Source of the DNA: Amaranthus tricolor
Taxonomy: Eukaryota > Streptophyta > Magnoliopsida > Caryophyllales > Amaranthaceae
Assembly: GCF_026212465.1 (NCBI RefSeq)
Contig: NC_080062.1
Coordinates: forward strand, 12,657,424 to 12,721,423
Reading direction: 5' to 3'
DNA: 64,000 nucleotides
Shown: in pieces, positions 40,101 through 52,686 of the stretch
Layout of the letters: every line of letters begins with the position of its first letter
How positions within the stretch are numbered: the first letter of the stretch is position 1
The notes under the pieces: model-generated
The model's input: only the letters and a program-made list of their open reading frames with translations
The model's database searches: none
What the model was told of the DNA's origin: nothing
Translations under genes and position numbers: made by a program

Positions 40101-40312
40101 TAAACCCTTAAAATCACAACATAACATGTAATTTCTTGCATATGACTATGATTTTCAAATCTAACCACTTCAACACAATAATATATACAAAATAGTGTTG
40201 TGTACCAAGTTTCGTACAAAACAAACCAAGTTTGAGCTACTTTGTGCGCCAAATTGGCAAAAACGCTAAAAAACTCTTATAATTGCAACATAACACGTAA
40301 TTTCTAGCATAT
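37101..40312 (+). repeat. 19-monomer unit, copy a (about 3.21 kb)
   Basis: Markers repeat 3,204-3,214 bp later: D-type at 37,101/40,313 and 39,124/42,328, 'ttcttacc' at 37,453/40,666, 'cggttatgaaccc' at 38,231/41,445, and the rare 'tgcgtatggc' at 38,947/42,151. D spacing is 12 then 7 units, the same two intervals seen in array 1 at 10,067, 12,090 and 13,271. The first bases overlap the end of the 10-kb block. Confidence 0.86.
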
Positions 40313-42730
40313 GACTTTGATATTCAATTCTAACCACTTCAACATAATAATAAATACCAAATAGTGTTGTGTGCGAAGTTTAGTGCGAAACAAACCAAGT
40401 TTGATCTACTTTATGCGCAAAAGTGGCAAAAACGCTTAAAAACCCTTAAAATCGCAACTTAGCACGTAATTTTTAGCATATGACTAAGATTTTAAATTCT
40501 AAACACTTCAACACAATAATATATATCAAATAGTGTTGTGTGTCAAGTTTCGTGCAAAACAAACCAAGTTTGAGCTACTTTGTGCGCAGAAGTGGCAAAA
40601 ACGTTTAAAAACCCTTAAAATCGAAACTTATCAGGTAATTTGTAGCATATGACTATGATATTAAATTCTTACCACTTCAACACAATAATATATACCAAAT
40701 TGTGTTGTATGTCGTGTTTCGTACAAAACAAACCAAGTTTGAGCTACTTTATGCGCAAAAGTGCCAAAAACGCTTAAAAAGCCTTAAAATCGCAATTTAT
40801 CACGTAATTTCTAGGATATGACTATGCTTTTATATTTTAACCACTTAGACACAATAATATATACCAAATAGTGTTGTGTGCCAAGTTTCGTGCAAAACAA
40901 ACAAGGTTTGAGCTACTTTATGTGCAAAAGTGGTAAAACGCTTAAAAACCCTTAAAATCGCAACTTAACTTGTAAATTCTAGCATATGACTAAGATTTTA
41001 AATTCTAACCACTTCAAGACAATAATATATACCAAATAGTGTTGTGTGCGAAGTTTCGTACAAAACAAACCAAGTTAGAGCTACTTTATGCGCAAAAGTG
41101 GCAAAAACGCTTAAAAACCCTTATAATCATAACTTATCACGTAATTTCTAGTATATGACTATGATTTTATATTTTAACCACTTCAACACGGTAATATATA
41201 CCAAATAGTGTTGTGTGCCAAGTTTCGTGTAAAACAAACCAAGTTTGAGTTACTTTATATGCAAAAGTGGCATAACGCTTAAAAACCCTTAAAATCGCAA
41301 CTTAGCACGTAATTTTTAGCATATGACTAAGATTTTAAATTCTAACCACTTCAACAGAATAATAAATACCAAATAGTGTTGTGTGCCATGTTTCGTGCAA
41401 AACAAACCAAGTTGGAGCTACTTTATGTGTTAAAGTGGAAAAAACGGTTATGAACCCTTAAAATCACAACATAACATGTAATTTCTTGCATATGACTATG
41501 ATTTTCAATTCTAACCACTTCAACACAATAATATATACCAAATAGTGTTGTGTGCCAAGTTTCGTGCAAAAAAAAACAAGTTTGAGCTACTTTATGTGCA
41601 AAAGTGGTAAAACGCTTAAAAACCCTTAAAATCGCAACTTAATATGTAATTTCTAGCATATGACTAAGATTTTAAATTATAACCACTTCAACACAATAAT
41701 ATATACCAAATAGTGTTGTGTGCGAAGTTTCGTACAAAACAAACCAAGTTAGAGCTACTTTATGCGCAAAAGTGGAAAAAACCCTTATAATCATAACTTA
41801 TCAAGTAATTTCTAGCATATGACTATGATTTTATATTTTAACCACTTCAACACAGTAATATATACCAAATAGTGTTGTGTGCCAAGTTTCGTGTAAAACA
41901 AACCATGTTTGAGTTACTTTATGTGCAAAAGTGGCAAAACGCTTAAAAACCCTTAAAATCGCAACTTAACACGTAATTTTTAGCATATGACTAAGATTTT
42001 AAATTCTAACCACTTCAACAGAACAATAAATACCAAATAGTGTTGTGTGCCAAGTTTCATGCAAAACAAACCAAGTTTGAGCTACTTTATGCGCAAAAGT
42101 GGAAAAAACGCTTATAAACCCTTAAAATCACAACATAAAATGTAATTTCTTGCGTATGGCTATGATTTTCAATGCTAACCACTTCAACACAATAATATAT
42201 ACCAAATAGTGTTGTGTGCCAAGTTTCGTGCAAAACAAACCAAGTTTGAGCTACTTTGTGTGAAAATGTGGCAAAAACGCTAAAAAATTCTTATAATTGC
42301 AACATAACACGTAATTTCTAGCATATGACTTTGATATTCAATTCTAACCACTTCAACACAATAGTAAATACCAAATAGTGTTGTGTGCGGAGTTTCGTGC
42401 AAAACAAACCAAGTTTGAGCTACTTTATGCGCAAAAGTGGCAAAAACGTTTAAAAACCCTTTAATTCGCAACTTATCACGTAATTTCTAGCATATTACTA
42501 TGATTTTATATTTTAACCACTTCAACACAATATATACCAAATAGTGTTGTGAGCCAAGTTTCGTGTAAAACAAACGAAGTTTGTGCTACTTTATGCGCAA
42601 AAGTGGTAAAAACGCTTAAAAATTAAAAAGCCTTAAAATCGCAATTTATCATGTAATTTCTAGGATATGACTATGATTTTATATGTTAACCACTTAGACA
42701 CAATAATATATACCAAATAGTGTTGTGTGC
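40313..42730 (+). repeat. 19-monomer unit, copy b, truncated
   Basis: Repeats 37,101-39,530 closely. After the E-type monomer near 42,620 it departs: near 42,735 'gtgtaaaacaaaccatg' stands where the partner near 39,538 has 'gtgcaaaaaaaaacaagg'. About 14 of 19 monomers are present. Confidence 0.83.
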
Positions 42731-44910
42731 CAAGTTTCGTGTAAAACAAACCATGTTTGAGTTACTTTATGTGCAATAGTGGCAAAACGCTTAAAAACCC
42801 TTAAAATCGCAACTTAACATGTAATTTCTAGCATATGACTAAGATTTTAAATTCTAACCACTTCAACAGAATAATTATTACAAAATAGTGTTGTTTGCGA
42901 AGTTTCGTACAAAACAAACCAAGTTAGAGCTACTTTATGCGCAAAAGTGGCAAAAACGCTTAAAAACCCTTATAATCATAACTTATCACGTAATTTCTAG
43001 CATATGACTATGATTTTATATTTTAACCACTTCAACATAGTAATATATACCAAATAGTGTTGTGTGCCAAGTTTCGTGTAAACCAAACCAAGTTTGAGTT
43101 ACTTTATATGCAAAAGTAGCAAAACGCTTAAAAACCCTTAAAATCGCAACTTAGCACGTAATTTTTAGCATATGACTAAGATTTTAAATTCTAACCACTT
43201 CAAAAGAATAATAAATACCAAATAGTGTTGTGTGCCATGTTTCGTAAAAACAAACCAAGTTGGAGCTACTTTATGTGAAAAAAGTGGAAAAAACGATTAT
43301 GAACCCTTAAAATCACAACATAACATGTAATTTCTTGCATATGACTATGATTTTCAATTCTAACCACTTCAACACAATAATATATACCAAATAGTGTTGT
43401 GTGCCAAGTTTCGTGCAAAACAAACCAAGTTTGAGCTACTTTATGTGCAAAAGTGGTAAAACGCTTAAAAACCCTTAAAATCGCAACTTAACATGTAATT
43501 TCTAGCATATGACTAAGATTTTAAATTCTAACCACTTCAACACAATAATATATACAAAATCGCGTTGTGTGCGAAGTTTCGTACAAAACAAACCAAGTTC
43601 GAGCTACTTTATGCGCAAAAGTGCCAAAAACGCTTAAAAACCCTTAAAATCGCAATTTATCACGTAATTTCTAGGATATGACTATGATTTTATATTTTAA
43701 CCACTTAGACACAATAATATATACCAAATAGTGTTGTGTGCCAAGTTTCGTGCAAATCAAACAAAGTTTGAGCTACTTTATGTGCAAAAGTGGTAAAACG
43801 CTTAAAAACCCTTCAAATCGCAACTTAGCACATAATTTTTAGCATATGATTAAGATTTTAAATTCCAAAACACTTCAACACAATAATATATACCAAATAG
43901 TGTTGGTGTGTCAAGTTTCGTGCAAAACAAACCAAGTTTGAGCTACTTTATTCGCAAAAGTGCCAAAACGCTAAAAAACTCTTAAAATCGAAACTTATGA
44001 AGTAATTTGTAGCATATGACTATGATTATATATTTTAACCAGTTAGACACAATAATATATACCAAATAGTGTTGTGTGCCAAGTTTCGTGAAAAAGAAAC
44101 CAAGTTTAAGCTACTTTATGTGCAAAAGTGGCAAAACGCTTAAAAACCCTTAAAATTGCAACTTAACATGTAATTTCTAGCATATGACTAAGATTTTAAA
44201 TTCTAACCACTTCAACACAATAATATATACCAAATAGTGTTGTGTGCGAAGTTTCGTACAAAACAAACCAAGTTTGAGCTACTTAATGCGCAAAAGTGGC
44301 AAAAATGCTTAAAAACTCTTACAATCATAACTTATCACGTAATTTATAGCATATGACTATGATTTTATATTTTAACCACTTCAACACAGTAATATATACC
44401 AAATCGTGTTGTGTGCCAAGTTTCGTGTAAAACAAACCAAGTTTGAGTTACTTTATGTGCAAAACTGGCAAAACGCATAAAAACCCTTAAAATCGCAACA
44501 TAACACGTAATTTCTTGCATATGGCTAAGATTTTAAATTCTAACCACTTCAACAGAATAATAAATACCAAATAGTGTTGTGTGCCAAGGTTTTCGTGCAA
44601 AACAAACCAAGTTTGAGCTACTTTATGTGCAAAAGTGGAAAAAACGCTTATAAACCCTTAAAATCACAATATAACATGTAATTTCTTGCATATTACTATG
44701 ATTTTCAATTCTAATCACTTCAACAAAATAATATATACTAAATAGTGTTGGTGTGCCAAGTTTCGTGCAAAACAAACCAACTTTGAGCTACTTTATGCGC
44801 AAAAGTGGCAAAAACGTTAAAAAACCCTTATAATTGCAACATAACACGTAATTTCTAGCATATGACTTTGATATTCACTTCTAAAAACTTCAACACAATA
44901 ATATATACCA
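42731..44910 (+). repeat. Transitional zone before the 9-monomer HOR
   Basis: About 13 monomers of mixed type. 'acgattatgaaccc' near 43,294 is the last monomer of the left-hand C type. Near 43,900-44,080 a monomer mixes m3 and m4 signatures: 'tttattcgcaaaagtgcc' followed by 'gaaacttatgaagtaattt'. From about 44,080 ('gtgaaaaagaaacc', m5-like) the order is m5, m6, m7, m8, m9, leading into the first HOR unit. Several monomers carry private indels. Confidence 0.7.
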
Positions 44911-46599
44911 AATAGTATTGTGTGCGAAGTTTCGTGCAAAACAAACCAAGTTTGAGCTACTTTATGCGCAAAAGTGGCAAAAACGCTTAAAAACCCTTAA
45001 AATCGCAACTTATCACGTAATTTCTAGCATATGACTATGATTTTATATTTTAACCACTTCAACACATTAATATATACCAAATAGTGTTGTGTGCCAAGTT
45101 TCGTGCAAAACAAACGAAGTTTGAGCTACTTTATGTGCAAAAGTGGCAAAACGCTTAAAAACCCTTAAAATCACAACTTAACACGTAATTTCTAGCATAT
45201 GACTAAAATTTTAAATTCTAACCACTTCAACACAATAATATATACCAAATAGTGTTGTGTGTCCAAGTTTTCTTGCAAAACAAACCAAGTTTGAACTACT
45301 TTATGCGGAAAACTGGCAAAAACGCTTAAAAACCCTTAAAATCGAAACTTATCAGGTAATTTGTAGCATATGACTATGATTTTAAATTCTAACCACTTCA
45401 ACACAAAAATATATATACCAAATAGTGTTGTGTGTCATGTTTCGTGCAAAACAAACCAAGTTTGAGCTACTTTATTCGCAAAAGTGCCAAAACGCTTTAA
45501 AACCCATAAAATCGCAATTTTATCACGTAATTTCTAGCATATTACTATTATTATTTATTTTAACCAGTTAGACACAATAATATATACCAAATAGTGTTGT
45601 GTGCCATGTTTCGTGAAAAACAGAACAAGTTTGAGCTACTTTATGTGCAAAAGTGGTAAAACGCTTAAAAACCCTTAAAATTGCAACTTAACATGTAATT
45701 TCTAGCATATGACTAAGATTTTAAATTCTACCCACTTCAACACAATAATATATACCAAATAGTGTTGTGTGCCAAGTTTCGTGAAAAACAAAACAAGTTT
45801 GAGCTACTTTATGTGCAAAAGTGGTAAAACGCTTAAAAACCCTTAAAATTGCAACTGAACATGTAATTTCTAGCATATGACTAAGATTTTAAATTCTAAC
45901 CACTTCAACACAATAATATATACCAAATAGTGTTGTGTGCGAAGTTTCGTACAAAACAAACCAAGTTTGAGAAACTTAATGCGCAAAAGTGGCAAAAATG
46001 CTTAAAAACCCTTACAATCATAACTTATCACGTAATTTATAGCATATGACTATGATTTTATATTTTAACCACTTCAACACAGTAATATATACCAAATCGT
46101 TTTGTGTGCCAAGTTTCGTGTAAAACAAACCAAGTTTGAGTTACTTTATGTGCAAAACTGGCAAAACGCATAAAAACCCTTAAAAATCGCAACTTAACAC
46201 GTAATTTCTTGCATATGACTAAGATTTTAATTCTAACCACTTCAACAGAATAATAAATACCAAATAGTGTTGTGTGGCCAAGTTTCGTGCAAAACAAACC
46301 AAGTTTGAGCTACTTTATGTGCAAAAGTGGAAAAAAACGCTTATAAACCCTTAAAATCACAACATAACATGTAATTTCTTGCATATTACTATGATTTTCA
46401 ATTCTAATCACTTCAACACAATAATATATACTAAATAGTGTTATGTGCCAAGTTTCGTGCAAAACAAACCAACTTTGAGCTACTTTATGCGCAAAAGTGG
46501 CAAAAACGCTTAAAAACCCTTATATTGCAACATAACACGTAATTTCTAGCATATGACTTGATATTCAATTCTAAAACTTCAACACAATAATATATACCA
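44911..46599 (+). repeat. HOR unit U0, 10 monomers (1,689 bp)
   Basis: Begins at the m1 hallmark 'aatagtattg'. It has the order m1-m9 but carries an extra m5-like monomer (45,590-45,925), so it is one unit longer than the rest. Many private differences, such as 'gtccaagttttcttgc' and 'cgctttaaaacccat', show it is an older edge copy. Confidence 0.83.
45590..45925 (+). repeat. Single-monomer tandem duplication (2 x 168 bp)
   Basis: Two successive m5-type monomers start at 45,590 and 45,758, and the next monomer starts at 45,926. Both share 'gtgaaaaac', 'gtggtaaaacg' and 'aaaattgcaact'. This duplication explains why U0 has ten monomers. Confidence 0.85.
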
Positions 46600-48123
46600 A
46601 ATAGTATTGTGTGCGAAGTTTCGTGCAAAACAAACCAAGTTTGAGCTACTTTATGCGCAAAAGTGGGCAAAAACGCTTAAAAACCCTTAAAATCGCAACT
46701 TATCACGTAATTTCTAGCATATGACTATGATTTATATTTTAACCACTTCAACACCTTAATATATACCAAATAGTGTTGTGTGCCAAGTTTCGTGCAAAAC
46801 AAACGAAGTTTGAGCTACTTTATGTGCAAAAGTGGCAAAACGCTTAAAAACCCTTAAAATCACAACTTAACACGTAATTTCTAGCATATGACTAAGATTT
46901 TAAATTCTAACCACTTCAACACAATAATATATACCAAATAGTGTTGTGTGTCAAGTTTCTTGCAAAACAAACCATGTTTGAACTACTTTATGCGGAAAAG
47001 TGGCAAAAACGCTTAAAAACTCTTAAAAATCGAAACTTATCAGGTAATTTGTAGCATATGACTATGATTTTAAATTCTAACCACTTCAACACAAAAATAT
47101 ATATACCAAATAGTTTTGTGTGTCATGTTTCGTGCAAAACAAACCAAGTTTGAGCTACTTTATTCGCAAAAGTGCCAAAAACGCTTAAAAACCCTTAAAA
47201 TCGCAATTTATCACGTAATTTCTAGCATATTACTATGATTATATATTTTAACCAGTTAGACACAATAATATATACCAAATAGTGTTGTGTGCCAGGTTTC
47301 GTGAAAAACAAACCAAGTTTGAGCTACTTTATGTGCAAAAGTGGTAAAACGCTTAAAAACCCTTAAAATTGCAACTTAACATGTAATTTCTAGCATATGA
47401 CTAAGATTTTAAATTCTAACCACTTCAACACAATAATATATACCAAATAGTGTTGTGTGCGAAGTTTCGTACAAAACAAACCAAGTTTGAGAAACTTAAT
47501 GCGCAAAAGTGGCAAAAAATGCTTAAAAACCCTTACAATCATAACTTATCACGTAATTTATAGCATATGACTATGATTTTTTATTTTAACCACTTCAACA
47601 CAGTAATATATAATAAAAATCGTGTTTGGTGCCAAGTTTCGTGTAAAAACAAACCAAGTTTGAGTTACTTTATGTGCAAAACTGGCAAAACGCATAAAAA
47701 CCCTTAAAATCGCAACTTAACACGTATTTTCTTGCATATGACTAAGATTTTAAATTCTAACCACTTCAACAGAATAATAAATACCAAATAGTGTTGTGTG
47801 CCAAGTTTCGTGCAAAACAAACCAAGTTTGAGCTACTTTATGTGCAAAAGTGGAAAAAACGCTTATAAACCCTTAAAATCACAACATAATATGTAATTGC
47901 TTGCATATTACTATGATTTTCAATTCTAATCACTTCAACACAATAATATATACTAAATAGTGTTATGTGCCAAGTTTCGTGCAAACAAACCAACTTTGAG
48001 CTACTTTATGCGCAAAAGTGGCAAAAACGCTAAAAAACCCTTATAATTGCAACATAACACGTAATTTCTAGCATATGAATTTGATATTCAATTCTAAAAA
48101 CTTCAACACAATAATATATACCA
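46600..48123 (+). repeat. HOR unit U1, 9 monomers (1,524 bp), X/Y hybrid
   Basis: First regular nine-monomer unit. It carries X-type signatures in m3 ('ccatgtttgaac') and m4 ('aatagttttg'), but Y-type in m6 ('tttttattttaac'), m8 ('cataatatg') and m9 ('gaatttgat'). That makes it a recombinant between the two subtypes, with the exchange between m4 and m6. Confidence 0.85.
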
Positions 48124-49642
48124 AATAGTATTGTGTGCGAAGTTTCGTGCAAAACAAACCAAGTTTGAGCTACTTTATGCGCAAAAGTGGCAAAACGCTT
48201 AAAAACCCTTAAAATCGCAACTTATCACGTAATTTCTAGCATATGACTATGATTTTATATTTTAACCACTTCAACACCTTAATATATACCAAATAGTGTT
48301 GTGTGCCAAGTTTCGTGCAAAACAAACGAAGTTTGAGCTACTTTATGTGCAAAAGTGGCAAAACGCTTAAAAACCCTTAAAATCACAACTTAACACGTAA
48401 TTTCTAGCATATGACTAAGATTTTAAATTCTAACCACTTCAACACAATAATATATACCAAATAGTGTTGTGTGTCAAGTTTCTTGCAAAACAAACCATGT
48501 TTGAACTACTTTATGCGGAAAAGTGGCAAAAACGCTTTAAAAACTCTTAAAATCGAAACTTATAAGGTAATTTGTAGCATATGACTATGATTTTAAATTC
48601 TAACCACTTCAACACAAAAATATATATACCAAATAGTTTTGTGTGTCATGTTTCGTGCAAAACAAACCAAGTTTGAGCTACTTTATTCGCAAAAGTGCCA
48701 AAAACGCTTAAAAACCCTTAAAATCGCAATTTATCACGTAATTTCTAGCATATTACTATGATTATATATTTTAACCAGTTAGACACAATAATATATACCA
48801 AATAGTGTTGTGTGCCAGGTTTCGTGAAAAACAAACCAAGTTTGAGCTACTTTATGTGCAAAAGTGGTAAAACGCTTAAAAACCCTTAAAATTGCAACTT
48901 AACATGTAATTTCTAGCATATGACTAAGATTTTAAATTCTAACCACTTCAACACAATAATATATACCAAATAGTGTTGTGTGCGAAGTTTCGTACAAAAC
49001 AAACCAAGTTTGAGAAACTTAATGCGCAAAAGTGGCAAAAATCCTAAAAACCCTTACAATCATAACTTATCACGTAATTTATAGCATATGACTATTATTT
49101 TATATTTTAACCACTTCAACACAGTAATATATACCAAATCGTGTTGTGTGCCAAGTTTCGTGTAAAACAAACCAAGTTTGAGTTACTTTATGTGCAAAAC
49201 TGGCAAAACGCATAAAAACCCTTAAAATCGCAACTTAACACGTAATTTCTTGCATATGACTAAGATTTTAAATTCTAACCACTTCAATAGAATAATAAAT
49301 ACCAAATAGTGTTGTGTGCCAAGTTTCGTGCAAAACAAACCAAGTTTGAGCTACTTTATGTGCAAAAGTGGAAAAAACGCTTATAAACCCTTAAAATCAC
49401 AACATAACATGTAATTTCTTGCATATTACTATGATTTTCAATTCTAATCACTTCAACACAATAATATATACTAAATAGTGTTATGTGCCAAGTTTCGTGC
49501 AAAACAAACCAACTTTGAGCTACTTTATGCGCAAAAGTGGCAAAAACGCTAAAAAACCCTTATAATTGCAACATAACACGTAATTTCTAGCATATGACTT
49601 TGATATTCAATTCTAAAAACTTCAACACAATAATATATACCA
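48124..49642 (+). repeat. HOR unit U2, 9 monomers (1,519 bp), subtype X
   Basis: All X markers: m3 'ccatgtttgaac', m4 'aatagttttg', m6 'gactattat', m8 'cataacatg', m9 'gactttgat'. One m6 copy reads 'aaaatcctaaaaaccc', a private indel near 49,040. Confidence 0.88.
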
Positions 49643-51165
49643 AATAGTATTGTGTGCGAAGTTTCGTGCAAAACAAACCAAGTTTGAGCTACTTTATGCG
49701 CAAAAGTGGCAAAAACGCTTAAAAACCCTTAAAATCGCAACTTATCACGTAATTTCTAGCATATGACTATGATTTTATATTTTAACCACTTCAACACCTT
49801 AATATATACCAAATAGTGTTGTGTGCCAAGTTTCGTGCAAAACAAACGAAGTTTGAGCTACTTTATGTGCAAAAGTGGCAAAACGCTTAAAAACCCTTAA
49901 AATCACAACTTAACACGTAATTTCTAGCATATGACTAAGATTTTAAATTCTAACCACTTCAACACAATAATATATACCAAATAGTGTTGTGTGTCAAGTT
50001 TCTTGCAAAACAAACCAAGTTTGAACTACTTTATGCGGAAAAGTGGCAAAAACGCTTAAAAACCCTTAAAATCGAAACTTATCAGGTAATTTGTAGCATA
50101 TGACTATGATTTTAAATTCTAACCACTTCAACACAAAAATATATATACCAAATAGTGTTGTGTGTCATGTTTCGTGCAAAACAAACCAAGTTTGAGCTAC
50201 TTTATTCGCAAAAGTGCCAAAACGCTTAAAAACCCTTAAAATCGCAATTTATCACGTAATTTCTAGCATATTACTATGATTATATATTTTAACCAGTTAG
50301 ACACAATAATATATACCAAATAGTGTTGTGTGCCAGGTTTCGTGAAAAACAAACCAAGTTTGAGCTACTTTATGTGCAAAAGTGGTAAAACGCTTAAAAA
50401 CCCTTAAAATTGCAACTTAACATGTAATTTCTAGCAATATGACTAAGATTTTAAATTCTAACCACTTCAACACAATAATATATACCAAATAGTGTTGTGT
50501 GCGAAGTTTCGTACAAAACAAACCAAGTTTGAGAAACTTAATGCGCAAAAGTGGCAAAAAATGCTTAAAAAACCTTACAATCATAACTTATCACGTAATT
50601 TATAGCATATGACTATGATTTTTTATTTTAACCACTTCAACACAGTAATATATAATAAAAATCGTGTTGTGTGCCAAGTTTCGTGTAAACAAACCAAGTT
50701 TGAGTTACTTTATGTGCAAAACTGGCAAAACGCATAAAAACCCTTAAAATCGCAACTTAACACGTATTTTCTTGCATATGACTAAGATTTTAAATTCTAA
50801 CCACTTCAACAGAATATTAAATACCAAATAGTGTTGTGTGCCAAGTTTTCGTGCAAAACAAACCAAGTTTGAGCTACTTTATGTGCAAAAGTGGAAAAAA
50901 CGCTTATAAACCCTTAAAATCACAACATAATATGTAATTTCTTGCATATTACTATGATTTTCAATTCTAATCACTTCAACACAATAATATATACTAAATA
51001 GTGTTATGTGCCAAGTTTCGTGCAAAACAAACCAACTTTGAGCTACTTTATGCGCAAAAGTGGCAAAAACGCTAAAAAACCCTTATAATTGCAACATAAC
51101 ACGTAATTTCTAGCATATGAATTTGATATTCAATTCTAAAAACTTCAACACAATAATATATACCA
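49643..51165 (+). repeat. HOR unit U3, 9 monomers (1,523 bp), subtype Y
   Basis: All Y markers: m3 'ccaagtttgaac', m4 'aatagtgttg', m6 'tttttattttaac', m7 start 'taataaaaatcg' at 50,653, m8 'cataatatg', m9 'gaatttgat'. 'taataaaaatcg' also occurs 3,042 bp earlier at 47,611 and 2,366 bp later at 53,019. Confidence 0.88.
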
Positions 51166-52686
51166 AATAGTATTGTGTGCGAAGTTTCGTGCAAAACAAA
51201 CCAAGTTTGAGCTACTTTATGCGCAAAAGTGGCAAAAACGCTTAAAAACCCTTAAAATCGCAACTTATCACGTAATTTCTAGCATATGACTATGATTTTA
51301 TATTTTAACCACTTCAACACCTTAATATATACCAAATAGTGTTGTGTGCCAAGTTTCGTGCAAAACAAACGAAGTTTGAGCTACTTTATGTGCAAAAGTG
51401 GCAAAACGCTTAAAAACCCTTAAAATCACAACTTAACACGTAATTTCTAGCATATGACTAAGATTTTAAATTCTAACCACTTCAACACAATAATATATAC
51501 CAAATAGTGTTGTGTGTCAAGTTTCTTGCAAAACAAACCATGTTTGAACTACTTTATGCGGAAAAGTGGCAAAAACGCTTAAAAACTCTTAAAATCGAAA
51601 CTTATCAGGTAATTTGTAGCATATGACTATGATTTTAAATTCTAACCACTTCAACACAAAAATATATATACCAAATAGTTTTGTGTGTCATGTTTCGTGC
51701 AAAACAAACCAAGTTTGAGCTACTTTATTCGCAAAAGTGCCAAAAAACGCTTAAAAACCCTTAAAATCGCAATTTATCACGTAATTTCTAGCATATTACT
51801 ATGATTATATATTTTAACCAGTTAGACACAATAATATATACCAAATAGTGTTGTGTGCCAGGTTTCGTGAAAAACAAACCAAGTTTGAGCTACTTTATGT
51901 GCAAAAGTGGTAAAACGCTTAAAAACCCTTAAAATTGCAACTTAACATGTAATTTCTAGCATATGACTAAGATTTTAAATTCTAACCACTTCAACACAAT
52001 AATATATACCAAATAGTGTTGTGTGCGAAGTTTCGTACAAAACAAACCAAGTTTGAGAAACTTAATGCGCAAAAGTGGCAAAAATGCTTAAAAACCCTTA
52101 CAATCATAACTGATCACGTAATTTATAGCATATGACTATTATTTTATATTTTAACCACTTCAACACAGTAATATATACCAAATCGTGTTGTGTGCCAAGT
52201 TTCGTGTAAAACAAACCAAGTTTGAGTTACTTTATGTGCAAAACTTGCAAACGCATAAAACCCTTAAAATCGCAACTTAACACGTAATTTCTTGCATATG
52301 ACTAAGATTTTAAATTCTAACCACTTCAATAGAATAATAAATACCAAATAGTGTTGTGTGCCAAGTTTCGTGCAAAACAAACCAAGTTTGAGCTACTTTA
52401 TGTGCAAAAGTGGAAAAAACGCTTATAAACCCTTAAAATCACAACATAACATGTAATTTTCTTGCATATTACTATGATTTTCAATTCTAATCACTTCAAC
52501 ACAATAATATATACTAAATAGTGTTATGTGCCAAGTTTCGTGCAAAACAAACCAACTTTGAGCTACTTTATGCGCAAAAGTGGCAAAAAACGCTAAAAAA
52601 CCCTTATAATTGCAACATAACACGTAATTTCTAGCATATGACTTTGATATTCAATTCTAAAAACTTCAACACAATAATATATACCA
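51166..52686 (+). repeat. HOR unit U4, 9 monomers (about 1,521 bp), subtype X
   Basis: Complete X unit. Its m9 (with 'gactttgat' near 52,639) is followed directly by an m5 instead of an m1, which is the left side of a deletion junction. Confidence 0.87.
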
